DNA of 64,000 bases, taken from NCBI RefSeq assembly GCF_050870875.2, contig NZ_CP194041.2, forward strand, positions 1,426,001 to 1,490,000, read 5' to 3'. A program made the position numbers and the translations under genes. This stretch comes from Agarivorans sp050870875. Lineage in GTDB: Bacteria > Pseudomonadota > Gammaproteobacteria > Enterobacterales > Celerinatantimonadaceae. Of this stretch, positions 18,838 through 27,902 are shown piece by piece. The stretch's first letter is position 1. Every line of letters begins with the position of its first letter. The notes beneath the pieces are model-generated. The model was given only the letters and a program-made list of their open reading frames with translations. It was not told where the DNA came from and ran no database searches.

Positions 18838-19585
18838 TTTGAGCGGAAAAATAGCACTGATTACGGGTGCTGCACAGGGCATTGGTAATCTTTTAGCCAA
18901 AGGTTTGGCTGAACACGGTGCCACCATTGTGATTAACGATATTACTCAAGAAAGAGCAGAAAATGCAGCCAAGGAATTGGTTGATTTGGGGTTTCTTGCA
19001 TATGGCATTGCATTTGATGTTACGAATAAGCAAGAAATTGTTGATTCCATTAAAAGAATCGAAATGGAAATTGGTGAAATTGGTATTTTAATCAATAACG
19101 CCGGTATTCAGCGAAGACATCCTTTTCTTGAGTTTCCTGAACAAGACTGGGATGACGTGATTCAAGTTAACCAAAAGGCCGTCTTTTTGATGATGCAAGA
19201 AGTTGGCAAATATATGGTTGAGCGACAGTGTGGAAAAATAATAAATATCGGTTCCATGCAAAGTGAATTAGGCCGAGATACCATTACTCCTTATGCCGCA
19301 TCTAAAGGTGCAGTGAAAATGCTGACTCGTGGTGGGTGCGTTGAATTAGCAAGACATAATATTCAAGTGAATGGTATTGCTCCAGGATATTTTATTACAG
19401 AGCTAACCAAACCCTTGGTTGAAAATAAAGAGTTTACGGATTGGCTTTGTAAAAGAACTCCGGCAGATCGTTGGGGTAAACCTGAAGAACTAATTGGTGC
19501 TGCTGTATATTTGTCGTCGGCAGCTTCTGATTTTGTTAATGGGCATCTATTGTTTGTTGATGGTGGGATGCTCGCCGCTGTGTAG
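18821..19585 (+). CDS. idnO: Gluconate 5-dehydrogenase (5-ketogluconate reductase)
   Basis: This 254-residue short-chain dehydrogenase has TGAAQGIG for cofactor binding, NNAGIQRRHP, and the catalytic YAASK with its preceding serine (INIGSMQSELGRDTITPYAASKG split by a few residues). It has the same length as E. coli IdnO and reduces 5-ketogluconate to gluconate. The start at 18821 lies inside the end of idnD, indicating translational coupling. Together idnD and idnO turn idonate into gluconate for GntK. Confidence 0.92.
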   Translation: MKNLFDLSGKIALITGAAQGIGNLLAKGLAEHGATIVINDITQERAENAAKELVDLGFLAYGIAFDVTNKQEIVDSIKRIEMEIGEIGILINNAGIQRRHPFLEFPEQDWDDVIQVNQKAVFLMMQEVGKYMVERQCGKIINIGSMQSELGRDTITPYAASKGAVKMLTRGGCVELARHNIQVNGIAPGYFITELTKPLVENKEFTDWLCKRTPADRWGKPEELIGAAVYLSSAASDFVNGHLLFVDGGMLAAV

Positions 19586-19626
19586 TGATTAAAATAATAA
19601 CCTAATTAAAACGTGAAGGTAATAAA

Positions 19627-20634
19627 ATGAAAATAAAACAATTTGCTTTAACTATATCGTCAATTCTATTGGCGGGTTCAGCTTTGGCTGCTGATATTAG
19701 CTTGAACTTTCAAAGTTCTAATTTTACAGGAGAACAGGTTTATACGGTTCAAAAGAAATGGACGGATACTGTAGAGAAATCATCTAACGGTCGTATTCAT
19801 ATTGATTTGCTACCCTTAGATTCAGTATTAAAATCATCAGATATGTTAACTGGTGTTCGCAATGGCATTATTGATGGCGCAATTGCAACCGCTGCAATGT
19901 ATTCTGGAGAGGACCCAGGATTTGGCTTAATTGGCGATACTATTTCAGCTTGGAATAGTGATGAAGATATTCTCAAGTTCTACTACTACGGCGGAGGTCT
20001 GGAGGTGGTAGATAAGATTTTTCAAGCTTATGGTGCGAAGTTAATTGGTGTTTCTGTGACTGGCTCTGAATCCTTGCCTTCAAAAGTTAAGTTGGAAAAG
20101 GTTGAAGACTTTAAAGGGGTTAAAATGCGAGCGCCTTCAGGACCGATCCAAAAACTCTTTGCTAGGATGGGGGCCGCTCCAGTTGGTTTACCGGGTTCTG
20201 AGATATATACCGCACTTGAAAAAGGGATCATCGATGCCGCCGATTTCTCTACCTTTGCAAACAACCAAAAGCAAGGGGTTCACGATATAGCGAAGTACCC
20301 AATCTACCCCGGTATACATTCTTCACCCACTGTACACGTTATTATGAATCTGAAAAAGTGGAATGCTTTACCAGAAGATGATCAAAGCTTCCTCGTCGAG
20401 CATTTTAAAGGTATGGCCCTCGAATCACTATTACAGGCTCACTATGAAGACCGGATTGCTTATGGTGAAGCAATTAAAGAAGGGGTGACGCCGATAGCTT
20501 GGGAACAAAAAGAAATTGATAAGGTTAGAGCTTACGCAAAAGCGATTTGGAAAGAAACTGCAGATAACTCAGAAATAGGGAAGATGTATTACGATGTTCT
20601 TATTAAATATCTTGATTCTCAAGGTATGCTATAA
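19627..20634 (+). CDS. dctP: TRAP transporter substrate-binding protein (DctP family)
   Basis: This 335-residue periplasmic protein has a signal peptide (cleavage near SALAADI). It carries DctP hallmarks: NGRIHIDLLPLDSVLKSSDML, KMRAPSGPIQKLFARMGAAP, LPGSEIYTALEKGIIDAADF. The arginine of KMRAPSG normally pairs with the substrate carboxylate. From its position between idnO and the TRAP membrane genes I infer a sugar acid such as gluconate, idonate or 5-ketogluconate as ligand. Confidence 0.93.
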   Translation: MKIKQFALTISSILLAGSALAADISLNFQSSNFTGEQVYTVQKKWTDTVEKSSNGRIHIDLLPLDSVLKSSDMLTGVRNGIIDGAIATAAMYSGEDPGFGLIGDTISAWNSDEDILKFYYYGGGLEVVDKIFQAYGAKLIGVSVTGSESLPSKVKLEKVEDFKGVKMRAPSGPIQKLFARMGAAPVGLPGSEIYTALEKGIIDAADFSTFANNQKQGVHDIAKYPIYPGIHSSPTVHVIMNLKKWNALPEDDQSFLVEHFKGMALESLLQAHYEDRIAYGEAIKEGVTPIAWEQKEIDKVRAYAKAIWKETADNSEIGKMYYDVLIKYLDSQGML

Positions 20635-20653
20635 AACATAATATTGTAAGTTA

Positions 20654-20684
20654 TTAATGGCAGGCGAGTCCTGCCATTAATTTT
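20654..20684 (+). terminator. Intercistronic hairpin between dctP and dctQ
   Basis: A perfect 11-bp stem (TTAATGGCAGG / CCTGCCATTAA, loop CGAGT) is followed by TTTT, between two genes that must work together. It is likely a partial terminator or RNA-stabilising hairpin that yields more binding protein than membrane subunits. Confidence 0.7.
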
Positions 20685-20700
20685 AAAATGGAAGGTTTAT

Positions 20701-21240
20701 ATGAAAAGGTCTTTTTCTGAAAAAATAGATCATCTTTGTGTTAGTGCTGGGGAATGGGTTTCAATCCTGTTTATTGTTGTTGTGGTAATTGGTTTTTTTG
20801 AAGTTGTTATGCGTTACGTATTTAACAGTCCAACGAATTGGGTTCATGAAACGACTACATTTTTAGTGAGTATCTCACTTATTTATGGAGGTGTATCTTG
20901 TTATGCAAGTAATAAACATATCTGTATGGACTTTATTCGTCAAAGATTTAGAAGAAAAACACAGTGGTGGATGGAATTACTTGTTGAACTATTAACCTTT
21001 GTTTTTATGTTGATGCTAACTTACGGATCTTTTTGTGCAACTAAAGATGCGTTCTTTTCTCCTTTCGGTAAATTTAAAATGCAGACTTCTGGGAGTGTTA
21101 TCGATACTCCATTTCCTGCATTAAACAAAGGATTCTTTTTCCTTTCATGTCTGGTGATGCTACTGCTTTGTGTCACTCATATTTACCGCCATATTGTTAA
21201 ACGAAATGATCGATTAAATTTGGGGAATCACAATGCTTAG
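20701..21240 (+). CDS. dctQ: TRAP transporter small membrane subunit (DctQ)
   Basis: This 179-residue protein has four predicted membrane helices and the DctQ pattern FFEVVMRYVFNSPTNWVHETTTFLVS, here split by position across the second helix, and NKHICMDFIRQRF. It pairs with DctM to form the Na+-driven membrane part. Its stop codon overlaps the dctM start by eight bases. Confidence 0.9.
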   Translation: MKRSFSEKIDHLCVSAGEWVSILFIVVVVIGFFEVVMRYVFNSPTNWVHETTTFLVSISLIYGGVSCYASNKHICMDFIRQRFRRKTQWWMELLVELLTFVFMLMLTYGSFCATKDAFFSPFGKFKMQTSGSVIDTPFPALNKGFFFLSCLVMLLLCVTHIYRHIVKRNDRLNLGNHNA

Positions 21241-22552
21241 TGTGGTTGGTATTGGAATGGGGACAGCGATTATTTTCGCTGCAATGATTTTTCTTTTATT
21301 CATAGGGATGCCTCTCGGATTTCTTACGGGGCTTGTTGCTCTTTCCTTTTCATATCTTTGGTTTGATACGACGGTCATTATGCAAATGGTATCGTCTCGG
21401 GTCACCGACTTTACTTCATCGTATACTTTTGTAGCTGTGCCGATGTTTGTGTTAATGGCTACCATGCTCGATAAAACTGGCATTGCCAGAGATCTATACA
21501 ATGCGATGCGAGTTTTGGCGGGCAGAATAAAAGGTGGAGTGGCCCTACAGAGTATGATGGTGGCTGTATTGCTGGCATCGATGTCCGGTATTATTGGCGG
21601 AGAAACGGTGCTCCTAGGGATGCTTGCTTTACCGCAAATGTTACGCTTGGGCTATAACCAGAACTTGGCGATTGGTACTGTCGTTGCCGGCGGTGCTTTA
21701 GGCACGATGGTTCCGCCAAGTATTGTACTGATTATTTATGGCATGACCGCCAATGTGTCTATTGGTGATCTATTTTTGGCCTCAGTCCCCGCAGCGGTAT
21801 TACTTTCTAGTCTTTACATGTTGTATATCTTGATCCTATGTCATATTAACCCAAGCTATGGTCCGGCGATGGATGCAAGCGAATTAGAAGGTTTAAGTCG
21901 AGAAGATAAAAAGAAAATTGCGAAGGATATTGCGATACCAGTTGCGATTGCCGGATGGATATTAGGCAGCATTTACGGGGGAATTGCGTCGGTTACTGAA
22001 TCAGCCTGTGTTGGGGTCGTCGGGGTCGCGATTGCGGCTTGGTACCGTAATGAGCTTAACTTGAATATCATTTTTGACGCCTTAAAACATACCCTAAAAA
22101 CCGTCGGGATGATTATCTGGGTTGGTATTGGTGCCACGATGATCATTGGGGTATATAACCTGATGGGGGGAGATAAATACATTGCAGATCTATTTATTGG
22201 TTTAGATGCGCCGCCAATTTTTACCATTCTAATCATGATGGGCGTTTTGTTGGTACTGGGTATGTTCCTCGATTGGATTGGCGTTGCTATGCTAACCATG
22301 CCCATATTTGTTCCCATCATTATCGCATTAGGTTACGACCCGGTCTGGTTTGGGGTTCTATTCTGCGTCAACATGCAGGTCTCATTCTTAAGCCCACCAT
22401 TTGGTCCAGCGGCATTTTACCTCAAGAGTGTAGCCCCGGCTGGTATCGAACTCACTGATATATTCAAATCCGTCTGGCCGTTTATTTGTATGCAGATAGC
22501 CGTATTAGCTTTGCTGCTCACTTTCCCTGAAATTGTGACTGTTTTATTGTGA
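21233..22552 (+). CDS. dctM: TRAP transporter large permease subunit (DctM)
   Basis: This 439-residue permease has about twelve membrane helices and TRAP-family motifs VAVPMFVLMATMLDKTGIAR, GGALGTMVPPSIVLIIYG, TESACVGVVGVAIA and GMFLDWIGVAMLTMPIFVPI. It works with DctP and DctQ. No GntP/IdnT-type permease is present, so this is presumably the uptake system for the sugar acid of the island. Confidence 0.93.
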   Translation: MLSVVGIGMGTAIIFAAMIFLLFIGMPLGFLTGLVALSFSYLWFDTTVIMQMVSSRVTDFTSSYTFVAVPMFVLMATMLDKTGIARDLYNAMRVLAGRIKGGVALQSMMVAVLLASMSGIIGGETVLLGMLALPQMLRLGYNQNLAIGTVVAGGALGTMVPPSIVLIIYGMTANVSIGDLFLASVPAAVLLSSLYMLYILILCHINPSYGPAMDASELEGLSREDKKKIAKDIAIPVAIAGWILGSIYGGIASVTESACVGVVGVAIAAWYRNELNLNIIFDALKHTLKTVGMIIWVGIGATMIIGVYNLMGGDKYIADLFIGLDAPPIFTILIMMGVLLVLGMFLDWIGVAMLTMPIFVPIIIALGYDPVWFGVLFCVNMQVSFLSPPFGPAAFYLKSVAPAGIELTDIFKSVWPFICMQIAVLALLLTFPEIVTVLL

Positions 22553-22559
22553 GGTAAGT

Positions 22560-23192
22560 ATGTCTGATTTATTGAACAAGCTTTCGAAGCTTAAAGTTGT
22601 CCCAGTGATTGTTGTTGAGCATGCTCAGGATATATTGCCTTTAGGCAAAATACTTGTTGATAACCATTTACCCGTAGCAGAAATAACCTATCGCTCATTC
22701 GCCGCTGAAAATGCAATTAAGGCATTGCGCGAGTCACAGCCTAAGATGTTGATTGGTGCAGGCACAGTGTTGAATGAAGCGCAGGTGATATCGGCCAAAA
22801 ATGCGGGAGCAGATTTTATTGTTTCACCAGGCATTAATCCTAAAACCATTGAGGCATGTATCCACCATAACATTCCGATTATTCCAGGCATTAGTCGCCC
22901 TTCAGATGTTGAATTGGCCTTGAATTATGGCATTCATCTCGTGAAGTATTTCCCGGCGGAGGCCTCTGGCGGGATCCCCATGCTTAAAGCCTTACTTGGT
23001 CCTTATTCTATGTTGAATATTATGCCGACAGGCGGGATTTCGGAAGGTAACATTAATGATTATCTTGCTATCGATGCGGTTGTTGCCTGTGGTGGCTCAT
23101 GGATGGTTGATAAGCAACTCATTCAACAATCTGACTGGGATAGCGTGAGTGAATTGGTGAAACGCACTGTTGCGCTGGTTAACCAAGCGTGA
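22560..23192 (+). CDS. eda: KDPG/KHG aldolase
   Basis: This 210-residue class I aldolase has EITYRS (catalytic-site glutamate), GAGTVLNEAQ and the Schiff-base lysine in HLVKYFPAEASGG. It cleaves 2-keto-3-deoxy-6-phosphogluconate to pyruvate and glyceraldehyde-3-phosphate and so completes the pathway started by Edd. It starts seven bases after dctM with a GAGG site, as the last gene of the plus-strand operon. Confidence 0.93.
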   Translation: MSDLLNKLSKLKVVPVIVVEHAQDILPLGKILVDNHLPVAEITYRSFAAENAIKALRESQPKMLIGAGTVLNEAQVISAKNAGADFIVSPGINPKTIEACIHHNIPIIPGISRPSDVELALNYGIHLVKYFPAEASGGIPMLKALLGPYSMLNIMPTGGISEGNINDYLAIDAVVACGGSWMVDKQLIQQSDWDSVSELVKRTVALVNQA

Positions 23193-23229
23193 TGCCTAAG
23201 CCAAGTCATCATCTCTGCTGAGCCGCACC

Positions 23230-23267
23230 ATATACCTTGTGAATCTAAATTGATTCACAAGGTATAT
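23230..23267. terminator. 16-bp hairpin between convergent eda and GNAT genes
   Basis: ATATACCTTGTGAATC (23230-23245) pairs perfectly with GATTCACAAGGTATAT (23252-23267) around TAAATT. It sits in the short gap between convergent genes, where a two-way terminator is expected. It has no proper T-run on either strand, so termination is inferred from place and stem strength. Confidence 0.6.
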
Positions 23268-23289
23268 ATTCGTTATCAGTTGTTTGTCA

Positions 23290-23778
23290 TCAGCTCTTAG
23301 ATGGCCCTTCCAGAATTTTAGACATATTGAAGCCTGAAATACTAAAGCCTAGTGCTTGGTAGAGTTTGAGCGCGCGTTTATTCTGGTAAGCAACTCTAAG
23401 CTTGATCTGTTTTATACTCTGCTGCTGAAGCTGAGCTTCTAGAAGCGCAATCGCTTGCTTAGCATAACCTCGACCTCGATAGGTTTCGTTAACATAAAAG
23501 TCATAGATGAATGTTGCCTGGTCCTCTGTGTTAATGGCATGCCATAAATAGCCCACCACATTTGATTGACTGTCTATGCTGATTTCAAGACATAATAAGG
23601 CGTGTTGTTTGGTATCTAGACCATTTGGAAAGCTAAGCTGTAATGCTTTTTGTGCCATCTCGATTGCAAGGTCTATCGGGTGACCATAATTTTCTGCAAT
23701 TTCACGGCTGTAATCATCAATGAAATACTCACAATATGCGGGGTACTCATTTTGTTTCATTGGCCTAAGAGTAAGCAT
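23290..23778 (-). CDS. GNAT-family N-acetyltransferase
   Basis: This 162-residue protein has the GNAT acetyl-CoA core: VVGYLWHAI, FIYDFYVNETYRGRGYAKQAI (motif A RGRGYA) and LRVAYQNKRALKLYQALGF. The substrate is unknown. Its ATG is preceded by a tandem TTTTTCC/GGAAAAA repeat that doubles as a ribosome-binding site, so its expression may vary with repeat number. It converges on eda. Confidence 0.88.
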   Translation of the reverse strand: MLTLRPMKQNEYPAYCEYFIDDYSREIAENYGHPIDLAIEMAQKALQLSFPNGLDTKQHALLCLEISIDSQSNVVGYLWHAINTEDQATFIYDFYVNETYRGRGYAKQAIALLEAQLQQQSIKQIKLRVAYQNKRALKLYQALGFSISGFNMSKILEGPSKS

Positions 23779-23779
23779 C

Positions 23780-23813
23780 TTTTTCCTTTTTCCTTTTTCC
23801 TTTTTCCTTTTTC
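23780..23813 (-). repeat. Heptanucleotide tandem repeat over a ribosome-binding site
   Basis: Plus-strand TTTTTCC is repeated four times and followed by a partial fifth unit. Read with the gene the unit is AAAAAGG, and the last AAGG is six bases from the GNAT ATG, ideal for translation. Each unit is therefore a potential Shine-Dalgarno core. Changes in copy number would alter spacing to the promoter. Confidence 0.85.
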
Positions 23814-23822
23814 ATTGTAGAG

Positions 23823-24134
23823 CTAATAGTCGCGTTCAACCTTAGCGATTCTAGTTTTAAATGATGAATACCAATGCTCTCGACCCATTTTTTGAGCTTG
23901 CTGATGTTCTATATTGGCTTTCCAATGTTTGATTGAGTCAAGATCGGACCAGTATGAAACCGTAATCCCTAGTTCTTCTCTGGCAGACTCAATGCCAATA
24001 AAGCCAGCTTGCTTGGAAGCAAGTGTAAACATTTTTTCGGCCATTTCAGCATAGCCCTGATCACCTGCCGTGCGAAGAGAGGTAAAAATGACGGCGTAAT
24101 AAGGTGGTGCTGGTGTCTCGGCAATTAACGACAT
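23823..24134 (-). CDS. Antibiotic-biosynthesis-monooxygenase (ABM) domain protein
   Basis: This 103-residue protein fits the ABM dimeric alpha-beta barrel fold: YYAVIFTSLR, a helix, AGFIGIESAREELGITVSYWSDLDSIKHWK, and an HWYSSFKTRIAKVERDY tail. Such proteins act as small oxygenases or haem/quinol-handling enzymes, but many have no known role. AGGAG seven bases before the ATG supports the start. It lies just upstream of the GNAT gene on the same strand, with the tandem repeat in the 44-bp gap. Confidence 0.8.
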   Translation of the reverse strand: MSLIAETPAPPYYAVIFTSLRTAGDQGYAEMAEKMFTLASKQAGFIGIESAREELGITVSYWSDLDSIKHWKANIEHQQAQKMGREHWYSSFKTRIAKVERDY

Positions 24135-24734
24135 ATGCGCTCCTGATGTTATTTAAGGCTGTTTGGTCACTGCTCAATATAACTCTCTCCAATAATCGTA
24201 GCGATGTTTGCTCCACTTGGTTTGACGGCATTGATCATGGTATTTGATAGGATTTGATTGTTAGATGCTTACAAAGCTGATCTTTACGAGTTTAATAGAC
24301 TCAACATCTTGTCAATGACTTAAGCCTGAGAGGAGGATAGCAAGAACTTATTGGCGGCTAAAGTCTTATACTCATCTAACTCATTGTCGGTTCATTCTCG
24401 CAGCTATAAATCAGCGCTTACTGCATTATTTTTTTGTCATTGGAGCCACTCGTTAGCGCACTCTATCTCTGGTTATTGGCAGATTTATTCTGTGCAATAA
24501 GTTGATCTGATTACTCATTCGCTTGATATTAAGGGGCTTTAACAAACGCGGTGCAATATAAAATGCTAGATAAGCTGAAAGCTGAGTGGGCGTATTTAGA
24601 GATTTTCACGCTTTAGGTTTTGTTGTGTAGTCGCCAAATCAAGCTGAGTCAGCTGGGACGCTATTCTGCTTGATTTAGCTATCGAGCAGCGTGGCTTTCG
24701 CTATCGCGCAAACCACGCGCTGAATTGACCTTAT
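24135..24734. other. Gene-free stretch with a degenerate repeat
   Basis: These 600 bp contain no credible open frame. The central part resembles another intergenic stretch at 52.8-53.0 kb (listed separately). Near 24690 a short imperfect inverted repeat (GCGTGGCTTTCGC...GCAAACCACGCGC) precedes the BCCT stop codon and could serve as its terminator on the minus strand. Confidence 0.45.
24320..24525 (+). repeat. Degenerate intergenic repeat R2, copy 1
   Basis: Blocks shared in order with 52820-53020 include CATCTAACTCATT, GTCATTGGAGCCACT, GGTTATTGGCAGATTTAT and TGCGCAAT-like TGTGCAAT. Similarity is patchy, as expected for an old dispersed element. Both copies are in the same orientation and outside genes. 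Confidence 0.6.
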
Positions 24735-25955
24735 CTAATTAGATAGTTCAATCTTGTTATAGTCGATGGTATTCCCTTTTGGTGAACATTTTATTTTGAC
24801 GACTTGGCGATAGTGGGTCAGTAAAATATAGCCAAAGCAGCCTAAGATGAGTCCTATCGCTAATGCGCCAACCCACTGGATTTGTAGAAAATCTAGTTTG
24901 AATAATAGTGTGAGCCCACTGAGTACGGCAATATTACCGATAATATAGCTTGTTTTGCCAAAGCGCTGTACGGTTAAATTTAGGTTATCAGTATACAAGC
25001 GCACCAATGAATCAAGCGAATTGATCACAAATGTTACCCCAACAAATACCATTGCTAAATTGTAAAATCCCGCTACAGGAATTGCATTGACACTATAGTA
25101 ATATAGTACCGTGAACCAAATGGCGATAGGGATCGATGGGAATACCATCATCGCAATTAACACTTGATAAGTTCTAAATCCGCCGACAAAACGTGCGGTA
25201 AACTGACCAATCATAATGCTCCAAGCAAACCACCAAAATAAGTAAAATTCATGGTAGTCGTTAATCGGTAAGACAAAGTGATGTAGATTGGCAAAATAAT
25301 CCCCAATTAGCGCAAAGGTTGAGAAGAATTCACCAAGACCCGAACCATCGGCAAGGAATGCGCCAGCCCACATTAAGCCGATTAAAGCTAAAAACAGCCA
25401 GCTGCTCGCCAAGCTTAAAACTCTTACGTAGCGAATGTTGGTACTCGAATATACCGCCGTGGCAATCACCAATAATACGATTAGATAAAAACTGCCTACG
25501 ATGGTCTCGCCATCACCCAACTCTGGTAAATACCAGGGTAGATTCACCAGTAATAAGTAAGCAGTAAAGGCGCAGGTACCAATGATGACAATGTTGTTGA
25601 TGAGTTTAATCAACGGGATTTCGAAAAACTTAACTCTGGGCTCTATCACACAAAAGTAGAAGCAGGTTAAGAAATAGAATGCCCAAATAAAGAAACCCCA
25701 AAAACCAAATTCTATCGCTAATGGATTACTGAAGGCGTATTCAGGGTTGGTCACTAAATCCGCGTATCCAGAAAACTCGGTGAGTGGGAACATGATAAGC
25801 CCGACATCTAATCCCGAGGTAAATAGGATGGCGATAAAGGTAAACTTACGCACCGGAGTGACCCCAATACACTGGATGTTTCCCCAACGGTAAATGATAA
25901 ATGCAATGGCAACGAAGGTAAATAAAATGCCGATAGATAGCCAAGTCGTCATCAT
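24735..25955 (-). CDS. Short BCCT-family transporter, probably for choline
   Basis: This 406-residue membrane protein has about ten hydrophobic segments. FWWFAWSIMIGQFTARFVGG corresponds to the BCCT core (WWxxWxPFxGxFxARxSxGR), and WAGAFLADGSGLGEF fits the same fold. Typical BCCT carriers are 500 residues or more, so this one is short and lacks long tails. It follows betB-betA on the same strand, 252 bp after betA, which argues for choline uptake feeding betaine synthesis. The two adjacent ATGs (25955, 25952) both have GGAGG in range. Confidence 0.72.
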   Translation of the reverse strand: MMTTWLSIGILFTFVAIAFIIYRWGNIQCIGVTPVRKFTFIAILFTSGLDVGLIMFPLTEFSGYADLVTNPEYAFSNPLAIEFGFWGFFIWAFYFLTCFYFCVIEPRVKFFEIPLIKLINNIVIIGTCAFTAYLLLVNLPWYLPELGDGETIVGSFYLIVLLVIATAVYSSTNIRYVRVLSLASSWLFLALIGLMWAGAFLADGSGLGEFFSTFALIGDYFANLHHFVLPINDYHEFYLFWWFAWSIMIGQFTARFVGGFRTYQVLIAMMVFPSIPIAIWFTVLYYYSVNAIPVAGFYNLAMVFVGVTFVINSLDSLVRLYTDNLNLTVQRFGKTSYIIGNIAVLSGLTLLFKLDFLQIQWVGALAIGLILGCFGYILLTHYRQVVKIKCSPKGNTIDYNKIELSN

Positions 25956-26207
25956 TTGGCCTCCGAAGGTATATAACTAGCAAACATAATTAATTCCTTA
26001 TTTTATGTTTTAACTGCCAGGTCTCAATTTTTAATAAAGGCTTTTGCCATCAGACCTTAAGTATCGTGCGGACGATAGTTAAAACCTGATAAATTGAACT
26101 TAGCTAAGGGACCATTTGCGAAATCGCGTCGGTTGGTCCGTTACCGCATATTTGTGATAAGCGAGGCGAACCCCCACTTATTACAATAAAATGATAGCGA
26201 TGGCTGA

Positions 26208-27893
26208 TTAGCTGGCCGGCCGTTTTGCAGCCCGTAAGCGCTGATTATTTTGCCAGTCTTCTGCAACCACGACTTCAGCAGTGCTAGGCGCCAGAGTTGC
26301 TACACCTAAAACCATATCTGCGGCGCGCTCGGCCAGCATAATGGTGGGTGAATTCAAGTTGCCATTCGGGATGGTTGGAAAAATTGAAGAATCAATCACC
26401 CTAAGGCCCTCAATCCCATGAACCTTTGTTTCTGAGTTCACCACTGACATCTCATCTTCACCCATTTTGCAGGAACAAGACGGATGATAAGCACTCTCTA
26501 CCGAATTTCTGACAAAGCGGTCAATTTCCTCATCGCTTTGTACGGTTAATCCAGGCTGAATTTCTTCACCGCGATATTCGTCTAAGCCTGGTTGATTAAT
26601 GATTTCTCGGGTTAAACGAACACAGGCTCGAAAACCTTCGATGTCGTCTTGATGAGATAAATAATTAAATTGAATTTTCGGTGCTGTATGTGGGTCGCTA
26701 GAAACCACTTTCACAAAACCTCGACTCTTGGGTTTGTTATGACCGATATGCACCTGAAAACCGTGGCCGGCAAAGGCTTCTTTTCCATCGTAGCGCATCG
26801 CTGCCGGTAGAAAGTGATATTGTAGATCGGGCCACTCTAAGTTTGCTTTGGAACGAATAAAGCCACATGACTCAAAATGGTTGGTTGCACCTAAACCCGA
26901 CTTATTCAGGATCCAACGGGTTCCAATTAACATTTTGTTCCAAGGGTCCAGCTTTCCATTAAGAGATATTGGTTTTAAACACTTAAATTGAAAATAGAAC
27001 TCGAGGTGATCTTGCAGGTTTTCGCCCACACCGGGTAGCTGGTGAATTTGTTCTATGCCAGCTTTGGCTAAAGTACTCGCTTCACCAATGCCCGAAAGCT
27101 GTAATATATGTGGAGAACCGATGGAACCAGCAGATAACAAGACTTCTTTATCACTAAATACATCAATGACTTGTCCTTTACGCTCGTAGCGCACGCCGAC
27201 CGCGGTTTTACCTTCAAATAATACTTTGTGCACCAAGGCATGGGTAATCACTGTTAGGTTATCACGCTGCATAGCGGGGCGGAGGTAGGCATTTGCGGTC
27301 GACCAACGAACACCATTTTTTACCGTCATATGCATCGGGCCAAAACCTTCTTGTTGCCCGCCATTATAGTCTGCAGTCGCCAAATAGCCGGCGTCTACCC
27401 CTGCATTTACAAATGCTTGATACAAGGGGTTCTTCATTTGATTGCCGTTATTGACCGCAAGTGGCCCCGTATCTCCTCGGTATTGATTACCGCCAAATGA
27501 CCAAGTTTCGGCTTTCTTGAAATAGGGCAAACAATGCGCATAATCCCAATTCTTTGCCCCATGTTGCTGCCATTCGTCAAAATCGCGCGCATGACCTCGC
27601 ACATAGACCATGCCATTTATCGATGACGAGCCGCCCAGTACTTTTCCTCGAGGACAATGCATACGGCGCTTGTCTAAAAATGGTTCTGCTTCGGTTTCAA
27701 ACTGCCAGGCATATTTTTTAGTATTCATCGGAATGGATAATGCGGTTGGCATTTGAATAAAAATACTTTTGTCACTGCCTCCAGTTTCTAATAGCAATAC
27801 CCGATTGCTCGGATCTGCTGATAAACGATTGGCCAGCACACAGCCAGCACTACCCGCGCCTACAATGATGTAATCTTGCTGAGCGTTGCTCAT
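26208..27893 (-). CDS. betA: Choline dehydrogenase
   Basis: This 561-residue GMC-family flavoprotein opens with DYIIVGAGSAGCVLANRLS (FAD binding). It has CPRGKVLGGSSSINGMVYVRGH, LLSAGSIGSPHILQLSGIGE, the C-terminal ESAYHPSCSCKMG (catalytic histidine region) and NGNLNSPTIMLAERAAD. It oxidises choline to betaine aldehyde at the membrane. It starts nine bases after betB, forming a betB-betA operon. Confidence 0.94.
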   Translation of the reverse strand: MSNAQQDYIIVGAGSAGCVLANRLSADPSNRVLLLETGGSDKSIFIQMPTALSIPMNTKKYAWQFETEAEPFLDKRRMHCPRGKVLGGSSSINGMVYVRGHARDFDEWQQHGAKNWDYAHCLPYFKKAETWSFGGNQYRGDTGPLAVNNGNQMKNPLYQAFVNAGVDAGYLATADYNGGQQEGFGPMHMTVKNGVRWSTANAYLRPAMQRDNLTVITHALVHKVLFEGKTAVGVRYERKGQVIDVFSDKEVLLSAGSIGSPHILQLSGIGEASTLAKAGIEQIHQLPGVGENLQDHLEFYFQFKCLKPISLNGKLDPWNKMLIGTRWILNKSGLGATNHFESCGFIRSKANLEWPDLQYHFLPAAMRYDGKEAFAGHGFQVHIGHNKPKSRGFVKVVSSDPHTAPKIQFNYLSHQDDIEGFRACVRLTREIINQPGLDEYRGEEIQPGLTVQSDEEIDRFVRNSVESAYHPSCSCKMGEDEMSVVNSETKVHGIEGLRVIDSSIFPTIPNGNLNSPTIMLAERAADMVLGVATLAPSTAEVVVAEDWQNNQRLRAAKRPAS

Positions 27894-27902
27894 ATTTATT
27901 CC

